A stretch of DNA of 64,000 bases, taken from contig JARUPZ010000003.1 in NCBI GenBank assembly GCA_031213475.1, positions 8,042,813-8,106,812 on the forward strand, given 5' to 3'. The notes below the pieces were generated by a model. That model searched no databases, was not told the origin of the DNA, and saw only the letters and a program-made list of their open reading frames with translations. This stretch comes from Nereocystis luetkeana. Lineage: Eukaryota > Sar > Phaeophyceae > Laminariales > Laminariaceae. A program made the translations under genes and the position numbers. Shown piece by piece: positions 1 through 24,200 of the stretch (positions are counted from its first letter, which is position 1; each line of letters opens with the position of its first letter).

Positions 1-10281
<10,281 letters not shown>

Positions 10282-12202
10282 GTTATTTCATAAGGCGTGT
10301 TGCCCTTCTCGCAGATGAAATACGCGCAGCAGAAGTGCGTTGTATAGACAGTCTGCAGCAGCCTGCCCTTGGGCGGCGGATAGAACACGGATAGCAACAA
10401 GTGTCGGAGGGGCCGTCTAGCCTGCGGTCGTTATGCGGTGGATGGAACACGTATAGCGAGCCGTGCCGGGTAATACACAGCATAGCCTGAGCTATTGTTG
10501 TGCGTAGGTTCATCATTGACGCGTTGGGGTTAGCGGAGATGAGGCGTGATGCCGCAGGCTGTGTCAACGGGTGGGAGACAGGCGGGAAAGAGATGGGGTG
10601 GTGCTGCCTGGGACCATATAGGTGGCTCACAGCTTCTCGGATTTACGTGCTGTGCTGCTTGAGTTGATTGGCCCGTGCGTATCGGCGGGAGGGGATATCG
10701 GATCCCGTCTCCGGTGGTCACAAAACGACTACGAGTAGTGCATTGCTTCTTGGGATATGCGCCAAGAACATTTTGAAAAACAAACGAAGAGAACGAGGAG
10801 AATGAGGAGGAGCAGGAGGAAGAGGATATTGATGCGAAATATGTCGCGGCTTTATGATACTCTGTGTTACGGTGCTGTAAGTATGTTTCGCGCTCGAGCC
10901 CTTTCCGGCGGTGCGGTGGTTCTGGCGATGGCAGAGTACCCACCCGCTTTGATGAACTAGGGCGCGGGCCGGACTGGTGTTTGGTTTACTCCAAAGTATT
11001 TTGACCCTACCAAGCTCATCCACCTTCTCGGTAAATCAAGACCCACATCGTATAGACGAGTGGTATGAGAGATAATCATACGCCTCTGGCACCACATCGA
11101 ACAACGTACCTGGTACAATCAGAACCCTACGTAGCAGCCCCGGCTAAAGCTACAAAGTTCTGGGCTTCGTGTACATAGTAGAGCGAACCTGAGCGAAGCT
11201 GGAATGACCCAGTGGACGCATGCTTACGATTGAGGTGGCGAAGTTTGGCCAAATTCGTTTTGATTGATGTGCCTTCTTAACCTTGAGAACTGCAGTCCCG
11301 CATTGGGGGACATACCTCTAAAAGTATAAGTTGTTTGACCCTAAAAGGGGACTGCCGTCCTAAAAGGGCTTAGGGCACCGGGGAAGATATTGTGACAATG
11401 TGGTCGAACACACAGTTAGCTTTACTAAAACGTGCTCTTTGAAGTATATTGTTTCTTCTAAAACAAACAAAACAAGGGCTTCGTCTCTCACAACTTAATG
11501 GACATTTTCACCCTTCGCAGATTGCGGGGCGCTTGTTGACCCGAACCGCCTGTACCGGCGGAGTGCTTTAGTCCGAGCAACACACCGGATCTTGTTTTTG
11601 TTTCAACTCTTGGATGAAAATGTAGGGGAAACCACATGATATATACCATCATTCGTTACGAACGTACATAGTGCTGTATGTAGTGTTCATTGGACGAAGA
11701 TTCCCATTTTTTCGTCGTCAAATTAAAAGCCATCGTTTGGGTGCAGTGTAGAAAGAGCTTCTCAAGTTTAAGGATCCTGATTATCTGTAGGTATCTCCAC
11801 GCCGTCGAGAGGGTCCAAATGGTGGTGATGATAGCCGTCAAGTGACATAAGTGAGTGTCGCCATACAAGAGGACTCGCGAAGAAAATCCCCTCTCACATC
11901 AGCTCCGCCGAATCGCCCTTTCTGCCTCAACCTTTTGTTATTCCCACACTACGCTCTACTGACGTGCTCGCGATCGTCTTCGACGGACAGACTGCACCAC
12001 GAGCGCGCGCCTTTCCAACCAACGAGGGCGTCCCATGCATACAGATTCGAACGACTTCCACCCACCACCCCAGAACATAGTCGGCCTCTACGGTGGTGTA
12101 CCACCATATCGTAATACGATGATTTTAAAGTACGGGATATGGCGGCTGTTAAACAGCGGGGGGGGGGCACCAACTTATCACTGCTGTGGCTCGTTTAAAC
12201 GT
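10282..12202. other. Intergenic region between convergent genes
   Basis: 1.9 kb between the stop of the first gene and the stop of the minus-strand gene. It holds one degenerate TTAA MITE and a short acidic plus-strand frame (~10795-10855, NEENEENEEEQEEED) that could be an alternative last exon of the first gene. Nothing else is recognised. Confidence 0.5.
11277..11373. mobile_element. Degenerate copy of the TTAA MITE
   Basis: TTAACCTTGAGAACTGCAGT opens the copy and GGACTGCCGTCCTAAAAGGG closes it, followed by CTTAG instead of TTAA. It is an older, mutated member lying between the two convergent genes. Confidence 0.6.
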
Positions 12203-15200
12203 TTACATGGCCGTCAGCAAAGCTATCTTCTGCGCTAGCTCGGGGTCCTCCGGGGGGATGGCGTGGGTGAAGTCGCTCAGTTCCGATATGCACCTGCAGC
12301 CAAACCATGCACGCAATGCACGCGTGCAACGAAGGTTACACGGCGTCTCTATCACTGCCCTAACGGGAGCAAAGGCTTGAGAGCAAGATATCTGCCTATG
12401 ACTGCTGATATGTTGAAACAACCATCCCAGCTACAACAAAGCAGGAACAGCAAGCCTCACTTAGAGCTTTCGTCCACGTGTGCTTGTGAGGGGCGAACGG
12501 AGGTTTCATGTGCAGTACATGTTCGCCGCGGACAGAGAGTCAAAGAGTCCTCGCCTCCTACGTCCCGCATCCGACCGGATGTGGATGGGACAACAGTTTG
12601 CCAAACAATGACAATGCCAATCCTTGTTTTCCACCTGAAATCAGACCTGAAAGGGTTCGCCCCTTGTTATAAGTCGCATGCTAGAGGCGATGCGACCTAA
12701 TCCATCCCACGGTTAACATTCTAAACACAACATGAATGCTCAGCGCTATTTTTTGGGGCGTGGTACGACAGTGATGACGTTTCTACGTAAGATGTGGAAC
12801 CCTGCCCCAACAACTCCGAAAGCCACGACGAAAAAAACAAACCGAAATGTACAGCAGTGTTGTGGTGTCAAAGCTGAAATTAGAAGCAGTATAAATAGTC
12901 GGAGACAGGCAGAGACAGCTAGATGCCCCAACACTCGCCGTATGGCCACCATTTTGTCTCGAGAAGCTCTTATCCGGACCTCCCACGCAACTCGCCGCTC
13001 TTCCTCAATCGCTCGAAGTCGCTGGAGCTCAAGGACAAGCCCCCAATACCTGTGAGCCACGGATTTGACAGACATGCACGTACATTTTGAGGTGCCCTTC
13101 GCGGTTTCCGGGCCCTACTGTGCTACGTACACGTACTGAAACAATTGTTTTTAGTCACATCTGGGTAGTGCGCCTCGGCGATCGGCGTCTGTTGCCGCAA
13201 CTATCTGGAGCGGTTAATGAGAACGCTACCGATCTTGAAGAGTGAAGAGAAATGCTCTTGCACTTGAGCAAAATACAGACACGATTACCCTATAACACGG
13301 AAGACAAACACCCCCGCTGCTTCTGTGTGATGGGAGTTTTTAATCCGACTTACTCCATAAGAAGAAGGGGGGGCGGGGGGGGGGGGGTAGATGCGACGAA
13401 AACCGGCGGCATATAGAAAGAGCTCGGCGACATCTTTTCCACATAGACGCATCATCGCCCGGCGTTTGCACTCTCCCCATTGTCGAGGAAATCATCATGA
13501 AAAGTCGTTCTAGGGAGTGTGCTATCGCTAGCGTGTTATATGCTAGATTGGCCGTAAATATATGGCACGCTTGGTCCTTCTATTAATGACTAAACGTTCC
13601 GTATGTTTCCACCCAGAGTGATATACGGAGCGGTTTGTTGGGTTCTGGCACTAAAGGAAGGCCCTAGATGTCCCGATACAGAGCAATCCCTAGGTGATAG
13701 ACCCTTTGTTCTGCCGTGGGTGTCTGCTACCTCAAACCAAACCGCAGACTGATTTTCCGCTTCTGGGGTCGAAGAGGAAACACCAACCAGACGCGAAACT
13801 TTAGATGTTCAAGACAACAAACCCGTCACCGTCGTAGTCCCCATCACCTAGGACCCGTCACCCTCTTGACGCACCAGACAGCTACCGATCTGCACATGTG
13901 ACGCACTGTGACAACGGCATTGTCTACATCATCCACATACCGCGCTCCGCCCGCCTACTATACTTAAGCAACTCGTGTTTTACATACGCTTGACAGCCCG
14001 TGACAACTCCAGACATTTTCAAATGAGGAGCACGCGCTTCTGTGATTGTATCCGGTATTGCATACGCCGAACCCCCGCCTGCCGTGGTTGTCGTAGGGCA
14101 ACGTATCGAGCCGGATGACAGCATCCGCGCTTACGCGTAAACATCAAGCATGCCTTAACGTCGAGTATGCCTCAGTGTTGACCATGCCGTACCGTTGGAA
14201 GAGTCTACTGCCATCACCAACGTGCGCGTTCAAGGCCAGCGCACCTCACATGACTAGCAAAACGAGCGAGCGCAGACTCGCAAGTCGTACCTGTCCCCGG
14301 CCGCGAGCTGTGCAGCCTCCTCGCGCTTCATTCGCTCCAGCTCTTTCGACTCCCACCGCCGCCTCTCCTCGGCTTCCTTGTCCCTCTCCACGCGCCGCCT
14401 TGCTTCCCCCGTCGCCCTAGACCCGGCTTTTGCCCGGAGGTGAGCCAGCTGCTGCTTCCTCCTCAGCTTCGCCGCCTGGCGTTCGTTCGCGCGCTTCTCT
14501 CGCTCGGCGGCCTCCAGCCTGCAGAGCCACAACGAGTATCACACGCAAGGCGTGTTGCAGCGCATGATACCACGCGCGCGTGTGGGTGACTGTGAAATGT
14601 TTGGTGGGTTGGAGGGGTTGGATACGAGTGTGTATATAGCATGCACCGTCTGGCATGGTCGATTGGAAGGACTATCTATGTACCTATATATCTATATAAC
14701 ATACAAACGGCACGAGAGTGCCTAAATCGTGTATATCCAGGGGAACAACCCGCCCTCTGATTAAAAACGATACTCGTACACGCAAGGGGCCGGTTGGAGA
14801 AGGAAGCGCGCCGGGGGTAATGGCGGGATTCTCTTGGTCGGACCGAAGTTGCATGATCACCTGCTGTCGCGGCGTCACCGCGGTGTATGGAATTCGGCAC
14901 ACAAGTGTACTGACTGCAAAACGCCCCCACCGCGTGCACGGTACGGTACGGCACTTTAAAGATTTTGTTTTTTGCTCCATCCCATTTATAATCTTCGCCC
15001 TTCTTTGCGGTGTCTCTCCTATTAGTCACTACTCTGGTCCGCCATCGCATAGCAGGCTCTCCCCCCCCCCCCCCCTCTGGTCGGTAAAACCCCGACATGC
15101 TCCGTCCCGGCATTGCAGGGATGCGAGGGTCTATGGTCATACGACTACGGCCATGCATGAAATCGAGTACATCTCTCCTATCGAGTACACCCCCCCCCCT

Positions 15201-18200
15201 TCATCCCCACTACGGCTCGTGCCTTACGTTTTTTCAACTGATAATTAAAATATTTTGCCATGCTACTACCGTAGGGGAAGGCGCATGGAATCGGACCCCC
15301 AAAACCGTTTCCTGGCTGACGAGGGCTCTTCAACCGAGGAACTATCCAATAGGGCATGCCTTATAAGGGCACGCCGTATCGTTGGAATCGTCCCATCAGA
15401 GCGGTTGTTGGCCCATGGGATTGCTCCACCGGGTATACGCATACAGCGTTACCCACAGGGCCAGGAGTTTTACTGGGGGGTTGAGACCCTTTATGGTTCG
15501 AGCATGTATTGGAAAATCAAACACCTACGAGTAGGTGCATGCATCCCTACGGTACCGTACTGTAGCGCGCGTAAGGAGGTTCATAGCCAGTGGGGAGTAG
15601 GGCTTACAAATCTGCTGCTTACCTCAGTCATTATACCATTGACCATGCATCCCCTTCGAGACTGACGGGGGGGGGGGGGGGGTGAGAGTTGGACTGGGTG
15701 ACTAGAAGGAAGGCGGGGAGCCAGCTTGTCACACTGACGGCATCGTTTAAATTCACCACGGTCTATCCATATCGAACGCGCCTCCAACCGCCGCAACGAA
15801 CGCTTCAGTACTGATATACACTGCAGTACCGCCGCAGCCAATACGTCGAAATAGTCGGTCACGAAAGACAGAGAACGGGGAAAGGGGTTGAAATTGTACC
15901 GAGGTATTGTACACGCGCCTAGATCGCTGCAACCAATCTAGACGCCGTATCTTCCGTTTCATGGGGTGATATGTGTAGCAGATCGTTTTGCATCCTGCCC
16001 TCCACAATGCCGTATCTATACTGTATTTTTTCAAACCAGCAAGAACTGCGGCGAGTTCGAAAAGGTACGTTCACACACAAACACGTACATGATTTTCTGC
16101 CGCTGTCTGTCTTCGATGCTCGCCGCGGCTTCAACCCATCGACCGCACAGGTACGAGAAGCGCGCCTGCCTGCCGCAGGACGATTGCCACCGTCGCACCT
16201 CCCGTCGTCGGTCAAACAGCTCCTCGGTATCCGTAGCACCTACGGTTTGTTTCAGAAAATCAGGGAGAGGGGGCAGAGAGGCAGAGGGTAACCTTCGTTT
16301 TATTCGTATGTATGGGGCTATGGACTTACGACAGCCACCACTGTACGGCCATGCATGATAGCGAGAACACCCCCCCCCCCCCACCCCCCCACTCCTCCCG
16401 AGTACTCTACTCCAAACCGCCAAGCTCTTTTCACCCTTGACCTGGAGCGAGGTCTACTAGTGAAGGCCACGCTGCGATTGCCTAGTGGTTTCACTCCTGC
16501 CACGATTGAAGCGGACCGTTTGGAGGCGTAGACAAATAAGTACAGCTGCCGCGCGACGGTGCTTGCCCACACCGCGAGAACAAAACAACAGTCACTACTA
16601 CACTAAGTGAATAGGTGTTGGCCGACTAAATCCCCACAGCAAAATATTCATCTCCTCCCATCCATATTGTAAAATGGCCAATAGTCTCATGCCTTGGAAG
16701 TCAAAACACCATTCACAAAGAGTCGTTGTTTCCGTGCACTAACCGTCGCTATTGACTCGAAAACACAAACTCGACCGATCCCCATCGAATGCCTACCTAT
16801 ATATTATGCCCACGGTTTATAAAAAACAAGGCGGCTTGGGAAACAACATGCCTAGGTCCGGTGGTGATTTTCTGTGTGTTTTCCACCTTCTTTCCAGAGC
16901 TGTAATTCCCTGCTTTCGTCGGCATCAGGCACACCGGCTCGCCCGAACGTCTGCTTCGCCCCGTGCGGCGTCACGGGTGTACCGTCCAAAAGAAAGTCGG
17001 ACCGCTGAGTCGACGTTTTGTGCCGTCTCCTGAGCGATGAAGGGAGTCCCCCCGGCTCGAGGGAGCCGTAGTGCCTGTCCATATTCAGGGAGGCCTTCAA
17101 CCTGGTTCACCGTTTGTACAGAGTAGGAAGGCGGTGGCGGTGTGGTGCTGGGCGCGTGCTACGGTAGGGGTAGTGACATCAACCCATTTTGTTAGGCTCT
17201 TTACGACCGGAATTCTAAATATGTCCTCAACGTCAAAAGCCTATTTGTTAGCTAAACTTTGCAAGCTAATCCGCAGGAGCACGATGCACAATCGAAGGGG
17301 CTTGCAACTCGAAGTATGCAATACACATCGAAAATACAAAGATGCCGAGCATATCTATTCAGCTGAGGAGCCCCCCCCCCCCCCCGCCCCCCGTCAGTGG
17401 GAGACATTTGGGCTATACAATACTAATATATAACTCCGACCCGCACCACGGCTCGAGTGGAGAACCACACCATCGGTAACGCGTCGATCGTGGGGGTGGG
17501 GGGTATCGGAGTCAAGCAGACGGAGTAGACGCAGCTGGGCGGCACCATCAGGGGGGGGGACGTACGTCAGGGTGTTGGGTTTATTGGAAAGGTCTCCTAC
17601 TGTGCGACGTCGTTACGATACATCATGAGATGATAACAACCGAAAGGGGAACGCGAGATCTTCCCTTGCTCCCCACGCTGTGTATAGTAAGAGGAGGTAC
17701 GAGTGGGTAGGAGGCGACAACCGGAATGCCGTTGCACCGGAACATAAACAGTTCGCGCGCCGTGACACTGTTCTGTTTCGTCTGTTCACACATTTCTTCG
17801 GTGAAAAATAAGTAGGATGTGGAACGGTGCCCGTCCTGTCTCCGAACGGCCTAGTTCAACAGCTCTAAAACAGCATAATCTCCTTTTCCGTCCTCATGCT
17901 GAAACATAGTACCGACCAGTGTGTAGATTTACTGATATTTCGGCTATACGTTTCGCATATGTATTAATCATCACTTTCACTGCCCAGCTTAACTAGTCGG
18001 AGGGCATACCCTCAGCGGTCTTCTGGACAAGCCGTGGCTACAAGGGTCGTTCCTTCTCCCCCCCGGTACGGGCCTTCATTTTTTGTCGCGCATAGGGTTC
18101 AGTATTTCCACTGTTCGTCGAGTTTCATCGAACGTAGCTATCTCACGCTTTCGCATTTTCCGTTAATCAATTTAGTCGCAAGCAAAGTCCTTACGAACGT

Positions 18201-21200
18201 GCGCTCGGTGAGACTTGAACTCACGAAATTGATCTTGGTAGGCACGCGGACCCCCCCTACCAAGCCGCCGGGGACGCCGGTCTTCTGTGTATGAAAATAC
18301 AAAGTATGCATATATGGCTCTTACTTGAGCGTGGCAGCCCAATCTGCAGCCTCCCGCTCGTTCAAATGCTTCAGAGCGACGTCCTTGCTGGACCCGGCTT
18401 TCACTGCGTCCGCGTTGGACAGCTTCAGGTCCAGCATTCGCCTAACCTCAGCCGCCTGACGCGTTCGTTCGTGTTGGGTATCGTCGCACCGAGGGGTGCA
18501 CCGTGGCAATGTTGCTGTCCCTGAATGGTCTTCGTGCCGGCGATAAATCAAGGATATAACATTTCGCCACCAGCCCGAGTGAAGAACCTCGCTGCCGAGG
18601 CACGGGGCTTAAATAGCCTCCGGTGGAGTGGAGGACCCACAGAGTCTGCTTCTAGCCCTACCTCAGACCGATCCCGCATTCCAGAGTTGCTCGTCCTTGA
18701 CTGGACCCTTCCTTTCTGATCGAATAGCGAGGGTATGTAGTTGCTAAAGCAGTATCCCCCCTCACATAAATCGCATTTAAATTTCACCTGGACATCGCGC
18801 CTGGCCCCTTCTCGCTCCTGGAGGGCATGCCGACTGAACGCGTTAAGATTTGCTTCGCAGATGAAGCGCAATAGCTCAGACACCTAATGGGAAATTGGTA
18901 TGGCGCGCGGAGAGCGTGCGAAGCAACCGAGGATGAAGTATAGGACATCCGTGTACTGAAAAAGTGGCATGTGTTCTCTCTTCCTAAGGTGGTCGTCAGC
19001 AGCGTTTTCCCTTAGCTGATTGCAAGGATTAGTTAAACTTCAATAGATGGCGGGGGCGCCTTTGGCAAATAAAACGATCCGCTGCTTGGGCTCATTATGT
19101 ATGAGAAAACTAAGCAATGCACTTCCCTGAACCTTGTTCTAACTTAAGCCTTAAAAGTGGAGCCAGGCGGCCGCGCAATTCACAAGGACTTCACTGACCC
19201 TCGAAGACCGTGAATAAATGTGCACTCAAATCTTCGAAATGCATGCTCCCGAAAACAACACCAAGGCCGATCCACTACAACTTCGTACATATATATACTC
19301 CCTTGATACGTTGACAGGCTGTGCTGCTAAGACACCCTTCCCGCGGCAGCATTTTATCTGGGGCACCATTTCAAACGCAATCGGCACCCTTGCTTTGCTT
19401 GCCACAAAACCGAACAGTAGACGATCCATCGACCCCGATGGAGCGCCCCCCTTCTAGGCATGGGGACTCGTGAACAGTGGTTATGACCGGAGCGATAGAG
19501 CGCCGATTTTGTCACCTGTCGGTCTTGCTGCTCGTGTTCTGCCCACCGGGCCTTCAAGACATCGCCCCGTCTCTGCGCCGTCAGCAGAGCTCGTCTCTCG
19601 TGATCGACCGTGTGCCAGAGCTCCAAGTCGTGCCCTGACGAAATCACCGCGCCTCGTAGCTCCTCGGTGCAAGCGCTACACATGCGGCGCGAGTCGAACC
19701 CGGTCCCGGCGTACGTCAGCACCAGCTGCGGCTGGTTCCGGGCACGACCGTTGCTCACGGAAGTGGGGCCTTGTTCATATATTCGGTCACCGTCTTGCTT
19801 GGTTTGAAGCCCTAGAACACTACTCGTATCGCTGGCGAGGACGCTCGTGTTGGTACCAGCCCTACTGCTGGCATCCCGATTGATGGTTGTTCCGGATTGG
19901 TCACGGGTGCTTCTCGCATGCCCACCATCTTCTCCTGGCGTCGCTCCCCACCGGTTTCCTCCCGGCTGCGGTGGGAACTGGAAAAGGCTTTCGTGCGGCG
20001 AGGAGTAAATGTTGGTGCCCCCAGTACCCTCGGCGTTGTAGCCGAACATAGTCGCTGCATTACACGAAGGCGGTGTACGAATCAGGGAGCAAACGTCGGT
20101 GGTATCGAACTCGCGCTGACACGATAAATCGAAAATACATCATGTAACAGTTGGACAACCGATCGACGCCGCGAACATTTGTATGCGTGGACTCTTAAAC
20201 GTTCTGGGTGCTGACATTGGGGCAACTGCGGTGTTTAGTGTGGGGAGTTGAGTAAGCCCCTACACGCCCGCACCGTGACGAAATATCGAATCGCCTTGTG
20301 ATATCACCTCGGTTTGGCTACGTATACGACTCGCACTGAATCAGTGGTGATCATCAGGGTGCAGCGGTTTAGGAAGCAATGCTTACGTATTCGCAAGCGA
20401 TTCGATGCGGAAGCTTGGACTGGCTTTACGCACAGATATATGATATCTTCTGCTCGCGGGGAGGGAAGCTTCGCTGACAAAACAAGGGGCGATAAACCGG
20501 TTCAACTGAGCCGAGAGTGTGCGAGAATTGATCAAGGACGAATGCGTGCGTACAGGCCCAACCAGGGGCTGCACACCAAATGCCACTGAGAGTAAAAGCA
20601 GTGCAAGAAATTGAGACGCTGGCGAGGATACATCTCTGTTGTGTACGAAATCGGTGCATTCCCTCCCATGCAAAGCATTCCATCCATGACTTCGACCCCT
20701 CAATGCGTCGAACACATCAGTACACAACGCAACCAGCAGAAGTCCTAATTGCAGATGATGGGGGGGGCAAGACGGAAAGACGGCGCAAGGATCAAGACGT
20801 ACGAGACCAGTGACAACAGCGGAGCATATACCAACCAGCGTCTTTCGTGCGGTCCTTTTTCTGAGACCTTCCTTGTCTCATCCGCGCCTGTACGTCTGCT
20901 TCCCTTTTGATCGGGCATACTGAACACTGCCACAGATTTCCGGCCCCATCGCCACGTTCCTGAACGCCATCGAAACAACAACGGGACAGCCGTCGGGGTG
21001 CATGCAAAAAAAATAATGACAACCAAGTATACGGGAGTCGACGAAAAATAGGCTTTAGTCGTCTCGCGACACAAATGCAAGGCACGAACAGTAGTGGGTG
21101 TGTGGGGATGTACTCATTATCATGCATGGCCGTAGTCGTATGGCCATAACCCTCGCATCCCTACTATGCCAGGACGGAGCACGTCGGGGTTTCACCGACC

Positions 21201-24200
21201 AGGCAGACGTTGCTCGCTTGGATCAAGCGCGGAGCGCCGTGACGCGTTGGGCGAGTCGCATGAAGGGTGAGCTGCATCTTACCAAGAACAGCTTTTGAGG
21301 CGGGTTTTCTTGCATATGGATGACAGCGTCAATTAATAGATTTTATTTCTGGTGTGGCCATGAACTGAGGTGGGGGGGGGGGGGTGGATGAGGGCATACT
21401 ATGTGACCCCGGATCTAAGCTACTTCGTACTAGGATAAAGAAGGAAAAAGAGGGCGAAATAATTAAAAGGGACGGGAAAATAAACAGGAACATGAAATGG
21501 CAATAGGGCTGCACACCAATCTTAGCACCCGTCTCGAGAAGGACGGGGGATGGCTGGGTTTCCGCTCCCTGTACGGAGGGTCGCAGCAAGCTCCTGACTT
21601 CCTTACCTCTTGCCGCCGACAAGTCCAAGGTTGTCAGACGCCTGACTATGCCTCTCGAAGGTTGAGACGTTCAGGGTGCACAGAGGTACTGTTAAGGTTG
21701 CAAAGATTCGTTCAAGCGGTTCGAGGATAATAAGGCAAACACAACGCACCTGCTCTTCTCGCATGAGGGTCAGGAGAAACTCCGCTGTCATTGCTGGATC
21801 CGCCGACTCCCAGGCCCTCATAACCTGAGAAACATGTAACGGTTGACCTCTGCTATATTTAACGCCGCCGTTAGGGTAGACCCCGGCAATGTCAGCCCTT
21901 CCACGAGTTTAGATAAAATGGATTCATGGCTTACTCCTCACAATATAAGTACAGCTGTGTACAATGGTCCAGGATGGTAGTAACGGGGTATCCCGGCACG
22001 ACAACTGCAGGCAGTGAGGACAGGGATTGGAGAGATGAGACAAGAAAGCCTCAAGTGGCTAATCGCTGTATGCGCCCAACCCAACGTTTACTAAACCACT
22101 GGCAAGCTTTTGCACGGGGACGATAAACTCCGTTTGGTCGTTTAGATTCGTCCACAATGCGTAGGTTGTGCGATTGATATTATCCAAAGAACGTACCTTC
22201 GATCTTCTCGCAGAGTCCCAATCTGCAAGTTGGAGAGCGAGGACCTTCTTGTCCTCCTCGCCCATGTCAAATATCTCATCCACTTTACCCACTCCTGCAA
22301 CACAATCACAGCAGTTTTGGGAAGAGTGTGTTCGCATTAAACCAAAACACCCACAAAAATGTGCTACCTGGTACACATTAGGAGTGGGCGACAAGACCTG
22401 CACCGCGCGTTGAAACACGAAGCAAAGTTTGCAGACAACGAATGTGGCAGCGGAACCGTTTGTAAACGAAACGACACGCACGCGGTGGTAGCACAGGACA
22501 CAGGAAATACACCATCTTACACAAATATCCATAGATTACTGGCTTCTTTCAACAACAACAAGACATCTCTCGGTGATGCCATATGCACAGAGCTTCACTG
22601 CCGGGAGTATGATAAGGCTACCCTTTAGTTGAGACCAAAGTGATAAACAAACACGCCGGAGTAGGAGGGGGGTGTATTCATAGTTCAGTATGTTCTGAGG
22701 ATGTGCAACTGGAGTTGTTGCAGTTTGTATCACGGTGAAATTCGGGGGTCCACAAACTGGGCATCATGCGCACCACGCTATTATGACAAGGGCTGGCCGC
22801 CGTTTCTCTCCCGTCACAGGGAGTCGTACAAAACGATTGTCAGGGCCAAAGCACGCACCCAAATCTCTACCAAAATGGTCCGCTCCGCACTTGGTCAAGC
22901 CTCCACCCGCGTTGGGGACGTTGTATCGCTCGTACAGCCATATCAGTTGCAGGGAAGCTTCCTGCCCGAGTCGTGCCATCGTCTTCAAGAGCGAGACGCA
23001 CCTTTTTGAAGAGATCAATCGCCAAAATCAGACAGGTACGAGGGTTACTGCACGCCGGTTCCAACGCGGAATTCTGTATGTGTGGCAGATATGTCTACCA
23101 CCCCCCGCGCAAGCTGCCGTGACGATGGCGTGACGGTTTCGAAGCTCGAAGGCTAAAACCGCATTTCTGCTTCTGTTTGAATGCCGTCTCGATAAAGTTA
23201 CGTCGGAGAAATGTTGCGTGGTCCCCCCATGTGCACCGTTTTGCGGTACGTTTGTTTGGCATGCGGGTCTGATGTTTTTTGACTGCCCGATAGCTGTGCA
23301 CTTGAACAACAGCGTCTGGCAATCCTTCGTGTGTTCACTTATCGACACCGTGTTCTGTTGGTTGGGCACAAGGAGAGGCTTAGCTCACTCGGAACTCAGG
23401 CATCGCTTCTGTAAGAGCGAGGCCGAAGGACAAAGACGCGTAACAGGGGCAACCGTTTTCGCCTGTAACATTTCTGCTTGCCGGGGGGGCTCAATAACCG
23501 ACGAACTCTACCCAATAACGTTGGGACACCACTGATTTGTGTGTGTGTGTTTACGTGTATTTCGTTGTATGCCTGACCCAAGGGTTGAGACGCGTGCTAC
23601 CGTAGAGGCAACATCTGGCGTTCCTGAGACTCCTCCTCGATTGTGGAGGGCTATACCTCACCTAAAAACTTCATTTTTGGAAAGAGCTACGAAACGAGCA
23701 GGCCGATGAACCTGTCCCAAAGCCAGTACTTTATAAGTATACAACCAATAATACTTTAAGCGACGACAGGTCTTCCAACGATATTGGGTTAAAGAAGCCG
23801 TCAGTCCCAGTGACATTTTGGCCAATACAGTGCTATACCACGCCTCAATACGTCAGGGTTGCACGTTCATGATGTCTCAAAGCCACAGCTGTGTTTAGCT
23901 GAGGAATCGAGCTCCTCAGAGAGAGGGCTCCTGGAACAATTACCTACGATCACCCCTATCCATCGCAACACGTGGTTCCATCTAGACCAGAGACTTATCA
24001 TATAAAATGTGCAAGAAATTTGGCGTACACCTAGCCCGAGCTGACGGGAACAACGCAGACGAGTGGGGCGCCTGCCGATGTTCTAGGGCAACTATTAATA
24101 GTACAGGGATACTGCTTTATTGTGTTTGGATGGTGTGCGACGGGGTTGGTAGTAGGTAGAGGGGGTGCCTGCCCATCGTTCATCCAGCTCCTAACTTTCT

